A stretch of 64,000 nt of DNA, taken from positions 12,791,553 through 12,855,552 of the forward strand of contig NC_059079.1 of NCBI RefSeq assembly GCF_020497125.1, given 5' to 3'. This DNA is from Mauremys mutica (lineage: Eukaryota; Chordata; Testudines; Geoemydidae). The notes under the pieces were generated by a model. That model searched no databases. It worked only from the letters and a program-made list of their open reading frames with translations, and had not been told where the DNA came from. Positions within the stretch are counted from its first letter, which is position 1; every line of letters starts with the position of its first letter. The position numbers were made by a program, and so were the translations under genes. This document shows, in pieces, positions 45,601-57,770 of the stretch.

Positions 45601-46039
45601 CCCATCAGAGAGGTCCCGCAGGGCAGCGCCGCTGGCTTCCTTCCCGGATGACACCGACCTTCCCTCTTCGGAGGGATCCACTTCCGGCAGTCTGTTTCTG
45701 GGGGGATCCACCAACTCACTGAGGAATCCACTCCCATCACAGGGGCACACCCAGAAGCCCAGGGCTGAGCTTCCTCGCTATGAAGATTTTGCCCTGATTG
45801 ATTCACCGCTGGCGGAAGGGTGGCGTCCAAGCCAGGAGCAAACACCGGCCCTACCCCAGAACTACCCATCTGGGGCTGCCTCAGCAAGACAGTTTGCACT
45901 GGTCTCAGGTCCTGGTTCAAAGGCAGCAGAGTCAGGAGAGAGACAGAGTGTGGGAGAGGACGACATGTATTATGGGTTAAAAGAGGGGCCGGAGAATTTA
46001 CTGATAGCGGATGATTTTGTCTTTGAGCCGGAGACCTAA
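45601..46039 (+). CDS. BSND: BSND exon 4 (C-terminal tail) and stop
   Basis: The acceptor CATTTCCAG ends at 45600; AG|C completes Ser179. It encodes residues 180-324 and a TAA stop. Two islands identify it: YEDFALIDSPLAEG (human FQDFALIDAPTPED) and DDMYYGLKEGPENLL ... FEPET at the very end (human DLYYGLPDGAGDLL ... FEPDTQG). Between them the tail is Ser/Gly/Gln-rich and diverged. The total of 324 residues compares with 320 in human, with the same four-exon layout. The conserved DFALID and YYGL islands are candidate protein-interaction motifs; their partners are not visible from sequence. Confidence 0.95.
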
Positions 46040-46259
46040 CCCCGGAGAGGGGAAAGTGACCGTCAGAGACAGGCCCAGGTTGCAGAGCTCAAGTGCTGCT
46101 CAATATCTCAAGTGCCTCGCAGATCAGCCCTGCTCAGACTGGGGGTCGGGGGCAGCTTGCTGGGAGGCCACAGCCAGCTGCAGGGTTTGTGGCTGTTCGG
46201 TCGGGTCCTGGCTCCTGGGAGTGCGCTGGTTTGTAGGGGGAAGATAGGATGTTTGGAAC

Positions 46260-46265
46260 ATTAAA
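46260..46265 (+). promoter_or_regulatory. BSND: Probable BSND polyadenylation signal
   Basis: ATTAAA, 221 bp after the BSND stop codon. It is the first common signal variant downstream. Confidence 0.5.
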
Positions 46266-47895
46266 AAAAGGTTTGATTCATTACGGAAAACACAGCCTGT
46301 CTCACAGTCACCTGTGCAATACGATTGTTTGGAGAGCTTTCGGAGAGCAGTGAATGCCCAACGGGCCAGTACTCTGCATTCACTCTCCCCCTCACCCCCG
46401 TACATATCTAGCTGCTGGCCCACCCGACATGGAAGCTGCAATCCCAGGGAGATGCCTTGGGTACTGGGAGTCCATTGGCATCAATTAACAGGCCTCCTCC
46501 CTGCACCCATGGAGCCAGGTTTTTAAAGGGGGAGATGTAGTTTGGGCTCATAAAACGTGCACCTGTAATTCTGTGCCCAAGCCCCAGCCAGTTGCACGAC
46601 AACGCTCAGAATCCGGACACCCGTCTGTTGGGGCCCCACCGCTCGTTCTTTGGGCCCTGAGTGAATAGGAACAAATTTTATGGGTACTCATCCAAAAGGG
46701 AGGCCAGGGCTCAGGCTGGCTGAAAATGTAAACTCCAATGTCCAAGAAAGAACACACTGGATTTTACGTTTGCCCAGTGAAAATAATTAGGTAAATACGG
46801 TACTCAGGAAAGTGAGCCCTTACTCAGGCCTGGCGACCCAGGTCTACAAGTGGCTGATCACCTGGACGTTACCGGGTGGAATATGAGGCCCTGGTAGTAC
46901 TTGTGATAGTCCAGGTCTGTGCTGCCTAGGCGCTGGGGAGCCGTTGTCTCTGCATATCCCCAAGATCTGTGGATTTGGCCGGCGCCACAGTCTTCATAAC
47001 CCAGATCTCTTCCCTGAGAGCATTCAGTGCAAGTACCATCTGGAGATGGGAAACCCTGAGCCCCGCATGCAGGTTTTTCTGTAGGAGGCAGTCATACTGC
47101 ACCATACAAACTATGGCACGGATACTGCAAAGGCTTACACGTGTGGCTTTCAGCCTGGGAGCGGCCCCATTGTCTTGACAAGGGCTGTCGATGCGAACAG
47201 AGTTCAACACACGCGAGAGCCTTGGCAGGATCAGGGTCAGATCATGTGCTTAGGAAGGGAGGAGAAAACTAACTTCTCGGATTGAGACAGCAGGTCTAGT
47301 TTCTAGGTAGGCAACAGTGTATTCACCCCAGGCGGACTTCACAAAGCAGAGATATGGCAAAGCTTTTTTCTAATCATAAAAGCCCCACAGAATTCAGTTA
47401 GTACCAATACTAGGGATCTTGAATGCTGTTTTGCTATAGTTTCCAGGTTAAAAGGCACTTCAGCTGAGAATGTCCAGCTCCTTAACGCCTCACCTCCACC
47501 GGTGGCCACAATTTGGGGGAGGGGTTCTGCAGGCGAGGGACAGCCAAGCAGAATGCAGCTCACGTGCGGTCACCTCCTTGCCTCCAAGGAACCACTTCAT
47601 GCTCCGACAGATGCCTCGCGGGGTCAGCGGGGCAGAAAATCTGCAGTGACTCATGTCAGTTTCAGGATCCTGCAGCTGCTGAGCTCCTTGGCTGGTCAGT
47701 TTGCCTCCTGGTGCTGGGAAATGAAGCCAAGCTGACAGCAAGCCATGGAGCAAGCCAGGAGCAGCTGTGTGAAATTGACAACGAGCGGCAAAACAATTGC
47801 CAGCCATGTGACTCCTAACTAGGCCATCTGCAAACCAGGTCATTTATTCAGGACCCACAGTGCATCTCTGTTTGAAAACCTGGGCCCTTGTAGTG
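46266..47895. other. BSND 3' flank, no gene seen
   Basis: No conserved frame or splice pattern was recognised. Confidence 0.5.
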
Positions 47896-47903
47896 GTAAA
47901 GGG

Positions 47904-48028
47904 TAGGGTGACCAGATGTCCTGATTTTATAGAGACAGTCCGGATTTTTGGGGCTTTTTCTTATACAGGCTCCTATTATCCCCCACCCCCGTGTCCCAAT
48001 TTTTCACACTTGCTGTCTGGTCACCCTA
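47904..48028. mobile_element. 125-bp hAT-type MITE
   Basis: The inverted termini TAGGGTGACCAGA match perfectly over 13 bases. The perfect 8-bp duplication GTAAAGGG lies on both sides (47896-47903 and 48029-48036). No coding capacity. Confidence 0.92.
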
Positions 48029-48036
48029 GTAAAGGG

Positions 48037-50085
48037 CCATGTTTGTGGCCTAAAGTTGAATGATACAGCGATGACGGTGTTGCAGGTTTTATCCCATTAA
48101 CATCTGGTTTCATTTTATCACAAGAACATGTTGTGTGCAGTTGGAGTTTTCCACAGGAGCTAAGTGCAGAGAGTCCTTGATCTGCCTTTGCGCGAAGGGC
48201 CATGACACACACACACGGTTACTTGGCTTTCATTCAACAGGATCGTACGCTTGAGCACTAGGCTGGTGCTTCAGGCCATTGGAATTAAAGATCTCTACAG
48301 ATTATTTCTAAGGGGTGCTTGGGGATCCGAGAGTGGTTGTGTCTCATATATTGGGCCTTGCATTTATGTTTGTCACAGGCTTTTTAATGCCTAAGGGAGC
48401 CCTTGATGTCAAACTAATGTGTTGTTTGGTTTTCTTATGATATAGCAAGATAGAGGAAATACCATGAGAAGACCAAATCTCACTGCTTGTCTGCTCCAGA
48501 AATGGCTCTCTGAGGTATTAAATAGCCTACAGAAGGCACATACCGAGGTGGATTTCTCCAAATGCTGCTGTTCGCAGCTGTGGGCGACAGGGCGTCATGC
48601 AGAGTCCTAATTTCCCACGGAGACTTGGGGGTACAGAGTAAGTGTTCTCCCTTCAGGCCTGATCCCCACTGCCCCACACATTAGCTGGTCATTTACACCT
48701 GAATAAAGTGGTTGCCAATGCTGCTGAATCGTAATTCTCTACTCACACGTGTGCAAAGGGCTGCCAGGAGTACTAGACAGTGACTATACAAGGTGCAAGG
48801 CAGGCCCTGGCCTGGTACTAAAAATTAACCCAAAGCAGAGCCCTGAATCCACACACATCCCCGCACCAGAGCCCGGGAAAGCTCAGACCCCATTCTGGCT
48901 TGGAGGCATCTTATGACTTGGGCATATCTCTAAAATGGTCAGAGACCCCAGGGAATGGAGAGGGAGGGATTCAGTGTCACCCACAAAGTCTTTCATTGGG
49001 ACTGATTGTTACCAATCACAAGCTACTTAAGCAACTGGATGGCTCAGTTAACACCCCGCAGCAATACGCCCCTGGTTCTGATCTGGCTCCTAGGCTGTTG
49101 GTGAATTGTTGCTCGAAGACACTCCTAAGGAAAAAAATCCTCAGGGTAGTCTTTGCAAGCGGTCTGCTGCAACTGAAGGGTGTGCAAGTGAATTAATCAA
49201 GGAAGTTTCAGTTCCTAACAGCCAGAAATTGTCTGTGGTGAATGGATCCACTGACTTTCCTTGTGAACGATCCAGTGTGGGTAGCTCTGAGAAGGTCTCA
49301 GATGGAATGAAAATTGTTAAGAAAGTTGAACAGCCCTATGACCAAGTGGCTGTGCTTGGCCAAGGCTGCCCGGAGGATTCAGGGGGCCGGGGGCAAAGCA
49401 ATTTTGGGGGCCCCTTCCATAAAAAAAAGTTGCAATACTATAGAATACTGTATTCTCCTGGGGACCCCTGTGGGGCCTGGGGCAAATTGCCCCACTTGCC
49501 CCCCCGTCACCGCTGGGTGGCCCTGTGCTTGGGCAGCTTGTTGGGAAGACAATGGCGTTGGAACAGCAATGTCGCCATGCTGATTCTGTGAGTGACCAGG
49601 CGGCGTCTCAGGTTCAGAGGGAAGACTGGGCAGCGAGGCTGTTGGTAGAAGGTAGTTCCCATCTGAAGAATATTGGGTCACGCCTGTGAGATGAGTTGGC
49701 GGTCTCCCTCCAGACTGCACTGTGTAGGTGCCTGGAACAGAACCACCAGTGATTTGTAGCTGGTAGTCTCATTAGATAGGTGAGTTGGCCTTTCATTCCC
49801 TGACCTCTCCCTTGGGTACAGATATTCCAGGGCAGAGCAGAGGCAGACCCAGGCTGTTTTCTTTGGCTCAGTTACATCCCATGACTCCTAGTTAAACCAT
49901 TGGACCATCTCTGAACAATTCCCCTGGTCTGGTGGTGGTAACACCCTTCATGGACCTCCTGTTGAAGTGGTTGTACTCTGCATCAATAATGAAAGAGTGG
50001 ATGGAAGGGAGAATGGGGGGATTGTTCCACTGTGGATAAACACTGAAATAGTCATTGGGCATGAGAGACTGGGAATGACTCTGGG
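48037..50085. other. Intergenic, no gene seen
   Basis: A frame of 161 codons at 49106-49591 has no domain and ends within what looks like a repeat ('gggggccgggggcaaagcaa' to 'ggcaaattgccccacttgcc', about 49378-49550). Confidence 0.5.
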
Positions 50086-50347
50086 GGCCAGAGTTTCAGG
50101 CACGCACCCGGGAGATGGGAGACCCCAGGTCCATCCCCTGCTGCTCCAACCACTCTTTCATTGTTTAATCCAGAGAGCAACAGCTTCAATGGGTGAATCG
50201 GAGTATCCCAGAGCTCAGTGGTTGGAGCACTCTCCTGAGAGGTGGGAGATCTCTGTTCAGATCTTTGCTTCCCCCTCTCTGCTAGGCAGGGGGCAATTGA
50301 ACCTGGGTCTCCCACATCCCAGGCAAGTGCACTAGCCCCTGGGCAGC
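50086..50347. repeat. Cluster of three tRNA-like modules in alternating orientation
   Basis: Three segments look like tRNA-derived SINE heads: minus-strand 50090-50165 ('agtggttggagcagcagggg'), plus-strand 50213-50275 ('gctcagtggttggagcactc' and 'ctgttcagatc') and minus-strand 50283-50347 ('ggggctagtgcacttgcctg' and 'ggttcaattgccc'). A- and B-box-like motifs are present, but I see no 7-bp acceptor stem, so they are repeats rather than tRNA genes. Confidence 0.5.
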
Positions 50348-50929
50348 ACCCCCACCCCTTCCTGGAATGGGGCCCAACCCAGTAGGCAGTCTCAGAGGAT
50401 GCCTACCAGATGGGGTCCTGCATGCAACGCAGGCAGCCAAATGCCTGTCTCTCTCCAGTTCCTGTATTGCTGTGGGGCTACGTTGGGAGATGGGTGTCCA
50501 GATGCCTAGAGTGAGGCAGCAGCGTGCATACCAAGCGGCAGAACATAGGCACTGAGAGAACTGAGGCTCTGAAAAATGGAGATGCTGAGGGAGTTTAGGC
50601 ACCTACAGGGTTTAGTACCGGATTTGTGGATTGGCTACAAAGCTGGGACATGGGCAACCAAACCCAAGACTTAAGCGGAGGCACTTACAGTTCTTTTATG
50701 GATCCCACCCTATCTCAATAGGAAGCATTTGGTTTAAGTCATTTTGTCAGAGACAGGCCTTGGCACCAGAAGAGATGAAAACATAATTGCTTTTAAAGTC
50801 TTGTTTACAATAAATAGAGAGGCCCAACCCAGTGGTAGCTATGACCTGTACACGCCCTTCAGAGTCCTTCCTGGAACTCTGGACAAGTCACAGACACTCA
50901 CCTTACTGACAGCATATTGGGCATGACAC

Positions 50930-51485
50930 AGCTTCCATATGAGGAGAGATTAAAAAGACTGGGACTGTTCAGCTTAGAAAAATAAAAAAAGAGAACTAAG
51001 GGAGAAATATGATAGAGATCTATAAAATCATGACTGGTGTGGAGAAAGTGAATAAGAAAGTGTTATTTACCCCTTCACATAACACAAGAACCAGGGGTCA
51101 CCCAGTGAAATTAATGGCAGCAGGTTTAAAACAAACACAAAGGAAGTATTTCTTCACACTCAACCTGTGGAACTCGTTGCCAAGGGATGTTGTAAAGGTC
51201 AAAAGGATAACTGGGCTCAAAAGAGAACTAGATAAATTCATAGAGGATAGATCCATCAATGGCTATTAGCCAAGTTGGTCAGGGACACAACCTCATGCTT
51301 TGAGTGTCCCTAACCTCACTGCCAGAAGCTGGGACTGGATGACGGGGAATGGATCAGCTAAATAAATTGCCCTGTTCTGTTCATTCCCTCTGAAGCATCT
51401 GGCACTGGCCACAGTCGGAAGACAGAAGACTGGACTAGATGGACCATTGGGCTGACAGTATGTCCATTGTTTCTGCTCCTGTCCC
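50930..51485 (+). mobile_element. CR1 LINE fragment, plus strand
   Basis: Starts in the ORF2 end ('ccatatgaggagagattaaa'). It reads as CR1 C-terminus in the frame 51009-51269 ([49 protein letters not shown]) and runs into the 3'UTR ending 'ctagatggaccattgggctg'. It is inactive because only the tail is present. Confidence 0.88.
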
Positions 51486-52144
51486 TCCATTTGAAGGGTA
51501 TTCAAAAATACCATGGCCAAAAATTTCAGAGGTGATTAGTGATTTTGGGGATCTCAGTTTTTGGATAAGACACCTTCCAGGTCCTGCCTTTCAGAGGATG
51601 GGTTTTCAGCCCTTTCTGAAAGCCAGTACCCATTTTTTTGCAGCTAAAGTCAATCACCCAATATTGAGACATCCAAAACTACTGGTTATTTTTGAAACTT
51701 GAGATCAGTTACTGGTTTAGTGTTGTTGCCAGGGTGCTGGAACGGGGGGGAAGGGGGCGGGAGGCCATGGCCCCATCACTTTCTACAGGCTGTAAGGGCG
51801 AGTGACAGGGGAGAGAGAGTGGAGAGGAGCCAGAAGGGCCTCAGTGGGAGTGGGAAGGGGAAGAGGTGACAGTGCCCCCCCGACTTTCAGGGAGCGTCTG
51901 ATGTTCCTGTCTTTGGGGCAAATGTCAGCGCATCCAAGTGAGTTTGGGGAAAAGCTGATTTACACAAATCATGTATAGACCATTCTCCTTCAGTGGTATA
52001 TGGTTTATTAGGGTGGGACCTTTCCAGTCTCATTCAATGGGAAACGCAGCCTCTTTTTTGGCATTACTATACTATCCCTGGGGAATGACCTTCCCAGGGA
52101 ACACTGTTGGGTTAGGATATTGCTCTTTCTAACCCATGTTAGAG

Positions 52145-52390
52145 TAATGGTGTCAAGTTGCAGTGGGGGAGGTTTAGGTTGGATATTAGAAAAAACTTTT
52201 TCACAAGGAGGGTGGTGAAGCACTGGAATGTGCTACCTAGGGAGGTGGTGGAATCTCCTTCCTTAGAGGTTTTTAAGGTCAGGCCTCATCCCCTGGCTGA
52301 GATGGTTTAGCTGGGGATTGGTCCTGCTTTGAGCAGGGGGATGGACTAGATGACCTCCCGAGTTCCCTTGCAACCCTGATATTCTATGTT
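52145..52390 (+). mobile_element. CR1 LINE 3' end, second subfamily
   Basis: 'gggaggtttaggttggatat', 'aggagggtggtgaagcactg', 'ggatggactagatgacctcc' and a terminal 'gatattctatg' are a CR1 3' end of the kind with an 'attctatg' tail. Only about 240 bp remain. Confidence 0.85.
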
Positions 52391-52827
52391 AGCTCTACTG
52401 GATGCTGCACAGTTCTCTGTCTCTGGGGACCATGCAATCTTCTCTAGACTGGGCGGGACACAGGGCCACCCTTGTTAAGTGGCTTCTTCGGTGTCTGATT
52501 TGAAGTTAAGCTGCGGTAAGTGAATCCTCCAAGGCCCACATGCAGGATCACATCCCAGAACTAGTGCATCAGGCCTTTCAAAGCCCCCCCTTAAGACCTA
52601 CTCCCACTGTGGTCCCTACGGTGACTTGACACCTGCCAATGGCCAGCCAGCCTACCAGGGTCATTAAGATCATGGTTATTTCCTGTTTACGTATAGCAAA
52701 CAAATGGACGGTCCTTTCAGCCTTGCCGACTCTGCACACCACTCCATCTGTACGTAAACCCTCGCCCGCCCCCCTCTCAGTTCTCTTCCGCCTACCTCCC
52801 ACTAGCTGTTCCTCACTTGTATCCTAG

Positions 52828-52906
52828 GCTGTAAACTCTGTGGGGCAGGGCCTGCCTCCACCTAGGTGGTCATACGGCATCTAGCACAATGGGACTGACT
52901 GTCACA
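52828..52906 (+). repeat. SINE/L2-like 3' tail
   Basis: 'aggctgtaaactctgtgggg', 'cagggcctgcctccac' and 'ctagcacaatgggactgact' are the same tail segment as at 35440. Confidence 0.6.
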
Positions 52907-53854
52907 CAAAAAATGACCTTTGATCCATGCTCACTTACGTCCTGCGTAGAACCAGAGACACTGGAAGGCAAAATCCAAGGTCAAAGACTGAGGTGAAATC
53001 CTGACCCCATTGAAGTCAGTGGCAAAACTCCCACAGGGCGAGGCTTTCTCCCACTGTGTATGTATTTATGGCTGACACTGCTGTGATAAAGGTGGGGAGT
53101 AAAGAGGAAAGTGTTTCCTAAATACTGCAGGCAGGGCGCGTGCAGCTGTCCAAAAGGAAACAATTATTCCAACTGTTTACACTTGGCTGGCTGTTTTCCC
53201 TTGAACTGCCATCTACGTTCTAGAACGACCGTTCTTTGGATCCTCCAGAAGTCGCCTCGTACTTAGCTCCTCTTCTGTCTCTTCTTCTTGACTCGTCGCA
53301 CTCGGAGGGCGAATGCTCCGTTGAGACTCTTTCCCTTTCCACGCAGCTCTCTCCATTTCTCCCTCGAACCTTCCTTTCCCCTCGCTCCGTTTCTATGTGG
53401 CATTCTGGGTCTGCCTCACGTGACAGATAGCACATGGGCCATTGGTTAAACCAGCGGGGTCACATCAAGGGTGAGCTGTCTCCATGCTGGGGGAGGGGAG
53501 CAGGCTGGTCTGTTTAGGAGATTACCACTGGCTTTATCTTTTCATTATTTGTCAGACAGTTGGCCCGAGGGACAGCTGGGAACAGGACACGAGTAGATTA
53601 GGGGCAAAACTCTGCCCCACGTTACAGTTTGACTTCAGTGGGGTGGCCAGGATGTTACGGGGGTAGGATACAGCCCTACATCTCCACTTCAAATTCAGCT
53701 TTGGACAGTAGGTGGCGACAGCTATTGGCCGTTCATAGCTATTCTGTCTCACGTGAAGTGAGCCCTCTCTAGGTTCGTACGCAGGGCCCCATCACCATCG
53801 CACCTGAGTTGGTCATTTCAGTCCATCTTCCAGCAAGTGTCAGCTACAATCGCC

Positions 53855-53880
53855 ATGGCTGATAAGCTCAGCAGAGACCT
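53855..53880 (+). other. Weak candidate first coding exon (MADKLSRD...)
   Basis: An ATG in good context (CGCCATGG) begins eight codons, MADKLSRD plus two bases, and meets a strong donor GTGAGT at 53881. No downstream exon or homology was found and human has no gene at this point between BSND and PCSK9. It may be chance. Confidence 0.12.
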
Positions 53881-55740
53881 GTGAGTACAGAGATGGGGCT
53901 ATCCCCTCGCTCCAAGAGGTGGCCCCTTCAGCTCAGGGTTCAGGCACATCAGGAGGGCAGCTGCATTGACCGAGCTCAGATGCCAAGTCTGTCCGTGCAG
54001 CATCTTCTGTGCACACGAACCACTACCAGACAGCCCCGGTGCGATAATTGCTCAGGGAACGAAGCTGACGTTAGTCTGAGTCTGAACTATTCTGCTATTG
54101 CGGGAGGTTAAACATTGTAGGAAGAGAGACATTCCTGCATGAAATTAAAAACGGTACAAAGCAGAAAGCTAAAACGTTGGCTGTATGGCTCAGCTGCTAG
54201 CTGGGCACGATCCTAGGAAATAACCTTGACGTGGTGCTGGGGGGAGGGCAAGGGAGCTAAAGAACCCACAAAATTTTCTAGCAATAACTAACTTCACCGG
54301 GGAAGAAATGAAAACCCAACGTGTTCCGATGAGCAACTCGTGTGCACCCCAGGTACTGTAAAGCACCCCCTCTGGCTAGGCGGCCTGCTCTAGCAGAGAG
54401 GGGACTCGGCTGGTACCCTGGAGATCTAACTCCGCCACCTGTGTGCTTGCCCTGCAAGGTAGGGCAAGTCACGTCCCCTCTGTGCCTATTCCCCTCCCAC
54501 CCTTGGCGATGGAGAAGCAAAGATCTTTGTGGGGCAGGGTCAGTCTCTCAGCGTGGGTATGAACAGTGCCTGCCTGTGTGGCTGTGGAGGGCTGGCTGGC
54601 AGTGGATAGATTTTAAGGCCAGAGGCCCAGTTCCTGCACAGCCCAGTTGATCTGGTGCTGGTTAGGGCCAGCTCGGGGTAAGTGCCATGCAGCTCCTCCC
54701 ATCTGCCCTCCATGGAGGGGACATGGTAGGGCTGGAGTAGCAGGGCTGCCTGGTCACTCCACCACCTGGGTTGGGAATAGGGGGAGAATCTCTTCCCCCA
54801 GCACCTGTACCAACTATCCGAGCCGGAGAGTGGGGTGGGTCTCTCGTTGTCCTGGTTTTAAGATGGCAATGAGAAGCCAGCTTTTGTCCCCCAGACAGCA
54901 GAGGTGGGGTCAGCAGAGAGGCAGATCTTTGGTTTTACAATAGGCTAGTGGAGGCAGGGACACGGGCACATTGTACATTGTGCAGCTCAGCTGCTGACAG
55001 CACAGCTTGCTGGTATTTTCAACATGAGGCAGGTAACAAAGAGGCCCGAGCTTCGAAGATGTGGCACACCCAGCGCTCCCATTGATTGGGTCACTTAGTG
55101 AGGTGCCTAGGTAGGGATTTAGGTGCCTTCCTTTAGGCACCCACATTTGAAAACGCTGTCCTGAGTCTTTCCAGAGTCCTTCCTTATTAATCAAACCTAG
55201 CGCTTGGCATGGGGTCTGCTCCCCTACTGGCAAGTTTGTATATTCGCAGTATATCTCTGGTACAGGTGGGTGTCATAGCCTCAAAGGGATGTCTTGGCTG
55301 AGAACATCGCTGGGGAGATGAACCTCCCGCTCTGTGATTTCAGTCTGTGTTTTTAAACCAGGGCTCCAAGTGGCTGCGTGAGCTAGTGGCAGAATAGAAG
55401 GCTCTGAAAACTTGCATCTCTGGCGGCTGTAGGGGAGACAGACATGCCCTGATTGCAGCTGGTTGAACCAATCCTGGGATGGTCAGTCAAACCTTTCGAG
55501 CCTAAATACCGAGCCAGCAAGCTCACCCGAACAGGCTCTCAGGGGCTGGGAATGGAGGGGAAACCACCTGTCAGGCCTTTCACTGCTGGACCTGCCCGTA
55601 GCTCTGGAGGGGTTCAACAATGGAACGCGAACCAACTGGGCCTGGTTTTCTCTGAACTAGGAGAGCTGCTCCTAGTCCGGCTACTGTAGGAGTCAGAACA
55701 GTTTTAAAAACAAGAGCACAAGACCCCCTCAGTTCATGAT
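53881..55740. other. Intergenic, no gene seen
   Basis: A decayed MIR-like body ('gggcaagtcacgtcccctct') lies at about 54440-54560. Nothing else was recognised. Confidence 0.5.
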
Positions 55741-55743
55741 TTG

Positions 55744-56030
55744 GGCCATGTCTACACTTCTAAGCGTACAGTGGCACAGCTGTATTGTTACAGTTGTGCC
55801 ACTGTAAGAGCGCTTTTGTAGCCGCGTTATGCCGTCGTGAGAGAGCTCTCTCGTCGACATAATAAAACCAGCTCAACGGGCCGCGGTAGCTATGTCACTC
55901 ACCCATCAACATAGCGCTGTACACACGAGCGCTTATACCAGAAAAACTTATGTCGCTCAGGGATGTGGGTTTTTTCCACACCCCGGGTGACAAAAGTTTT
56001 GCCAACATATGTGCTAGTGTAGACCTCACC
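55744..56030. mobile_element. 287-bp 'GTCTACACT' MITE
   Basis: The termini GGCCATGTCTACACT and GGTGAGGTCTACACT (other strand) match at 11 of 15. TTG occurs on both sides (55741-55743 and 56031-56033). An internal palindrome 'cagtggcacagctg...cagttgtgccactg' lies at 55769-55804. The GTCTACAC core resembles the Harbinger ends at 28854, so it may be a non-autonomous PIF/Harbinger relative. Confidence 0.6.
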
Positions 56031-56285
56031 TTGTTGGTCTAAACCCTTTACACTGGCAGTTCTTTACCTGAATTCAACATTTAATCTCTTGGGCCAGTAG
56101 TGATACTAACACCTATTTCCCAGCCCCTAGTGTACTCTTACAGAGGAGATCTACAGTACACAAGCATGAATACGAGATGAATACATACAGGAAATACCCA
56201 TTTGTGAGTGTCTCCATTGTGTTTTGACTTATGATTATTTGTGGTCTGAGTGCAGGACTGGTCAGGAAGTTGGTCTCGTTAACTT

Positions 56286-56555
56286 CTTAGGATAGGACAA
56301 GAAGCAATGGGTTTAAATCACAGCACGGGAGGTTTAGGTTGGACATTAGGAAAAACTTCCTACCTGTCAGGGTGGTTAAGCACTGGAACAAATTGCCAAG
56401 GGAGGCTGTGGAATCTCTGTCATTGGAGGTTTTTAAGAACAGAATAGACAAACACCTGCCAGGGATGGTCTAATTATTATGTAGTCCTGCCCTGAGTGCA
56501 GGGTACGGGACTAGATGACCTCCCGAGGTCCCTTCCAGTCCTACACTTCTATGCA
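56286..56555 (+). mobile_element. CR1 LINE 3' end
   Basis: 'caagaagcaatgggtttaaa', 'aggtttaggttggacattag', 'actagatgacctcccgaggt' and 'cccttccagtcctacacttc' are the 3' end of CR1, same orientation and subfamily type as 52145-52390. Confidence 0.88.
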
Positions 56556-57661
56556 GTCTCTCCTGGGAGAGGAAGCATGGGTATTAGTTAGAACTCAAGC
56601 CCCTGTTCTATTCCCTAAGCTTTGGCACCAATTCCCTCCCATTGGCACATCCCCCAACCTCACTGCTTCACTGTCTCCATCTTTAAGCTGGGGACAACAA
56701 TTCTTATTTCCCTCACAGGAGGTGTGTGGGAGTTAATGGAAGCTCATAAGTGCTAAAGATTACGGCGCAGTCCCCTGGCATAAAATGTACCATTTTTCTC
56801 TTACCAATCTAAATAGTACAAGAAGTAACACAAATGCACAAGTGTTTTTTTGGGCGGTCTCTGTATAAACAGATTCAGGAGCTCAGTGGTAAAGCTCTCT
56901 ACAGAAATACCAAAGGTGAACTCGAGTCTGCCTTCTGTGGCCTGCAGTCCCATTATGCAGCTCAGCTGCCGACCTACGATTTACTTATCAGTTTCCCTGG
57001 GGATTTTAATGTCTCACTTCAAGGCAAACATACGCTGCCCAAAGGAGTGTTTTGGGCTCTGAGTTTGCAGAGGATTGTGTGTTCCCCACTGAAAGAGAAT
57101 TACATGCCAGGGGCCAGACCCTCCACTGGTTCGTGTTAGGGCTCTTTGGCCACTCCCCCTGGTTGGTGCCAGTATGGAAAGGAAGCGGGGTACAATCAGA
57201 GAAATGAGGCATGGCCACGATGCCCCTATGCCAGGCCAGGCTGATCCTCTGCTGCAGTTTTGGCACACGGCTGTTGCAGTCCAGCGGAAGTTAGAGCTGC
57301 CCGTAAGCAGCTCCAATAGAAGGCAAAGGAGTGGCCATGCACAGAGCAGCACTAGGATCAGAACGCAACACAGAGCCGAGCACTACGCCACCGGTGCGTG
57401 CTACCCCCCTGCCTCACACTGGGTGGAGTTTGGTAGTGCCCAGCTGGCTCAAGAGTTTGCTGCTGGAGTTTTGATAACCTTGTTGCCTCCTGCCCTCTGC
57501 TGGCAACGCGCATATTGTCATTCCCAGTGCATTGTAGATACTGCAGGGGAGGAGGACAGGCTGCTGCTTGAATTTTACACACTGAATGAGAGTAACAGTT
57601 ACCTGCTTGCTGGTCTTTGACAAATTCAAAATTCACAAGCAAAAAGTTTCACTCAAAAGTT
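56556..57661. other. Intergenic, no gene seen
   Basis: An open frame of 148 codons at 57174-57620 has no domain or splice context. No repeat was recognised with confidence. Confidence 0.5.
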
Positions 57662-57770
57662 GACTCAGTTTCCCCAGCTGTAAGATGGGGATAAGGGATA
57701 TTGACCCCTTTGTAAAGCAATTGGGGATTGTGGATGAAGGCTCTTTGTACCAAGAGCGAGGTATTAGATA
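57662..57770 (+). repeat. MIR/CORE-SINE 3' part
   Basis: 'ctcagtttccccagctgtaa', 'gatggggataagggatattg' and 'tttgtaaagcaattgggga' are the MIR 3' half in plus orientation. Confidence 0.6.

Noticed and set aside
50213..50347. Functional tRNA genes
   Set aside because: A- and B-box-like motifs are present, but I could not find paired acceptor stems or a proper anticodon arm.
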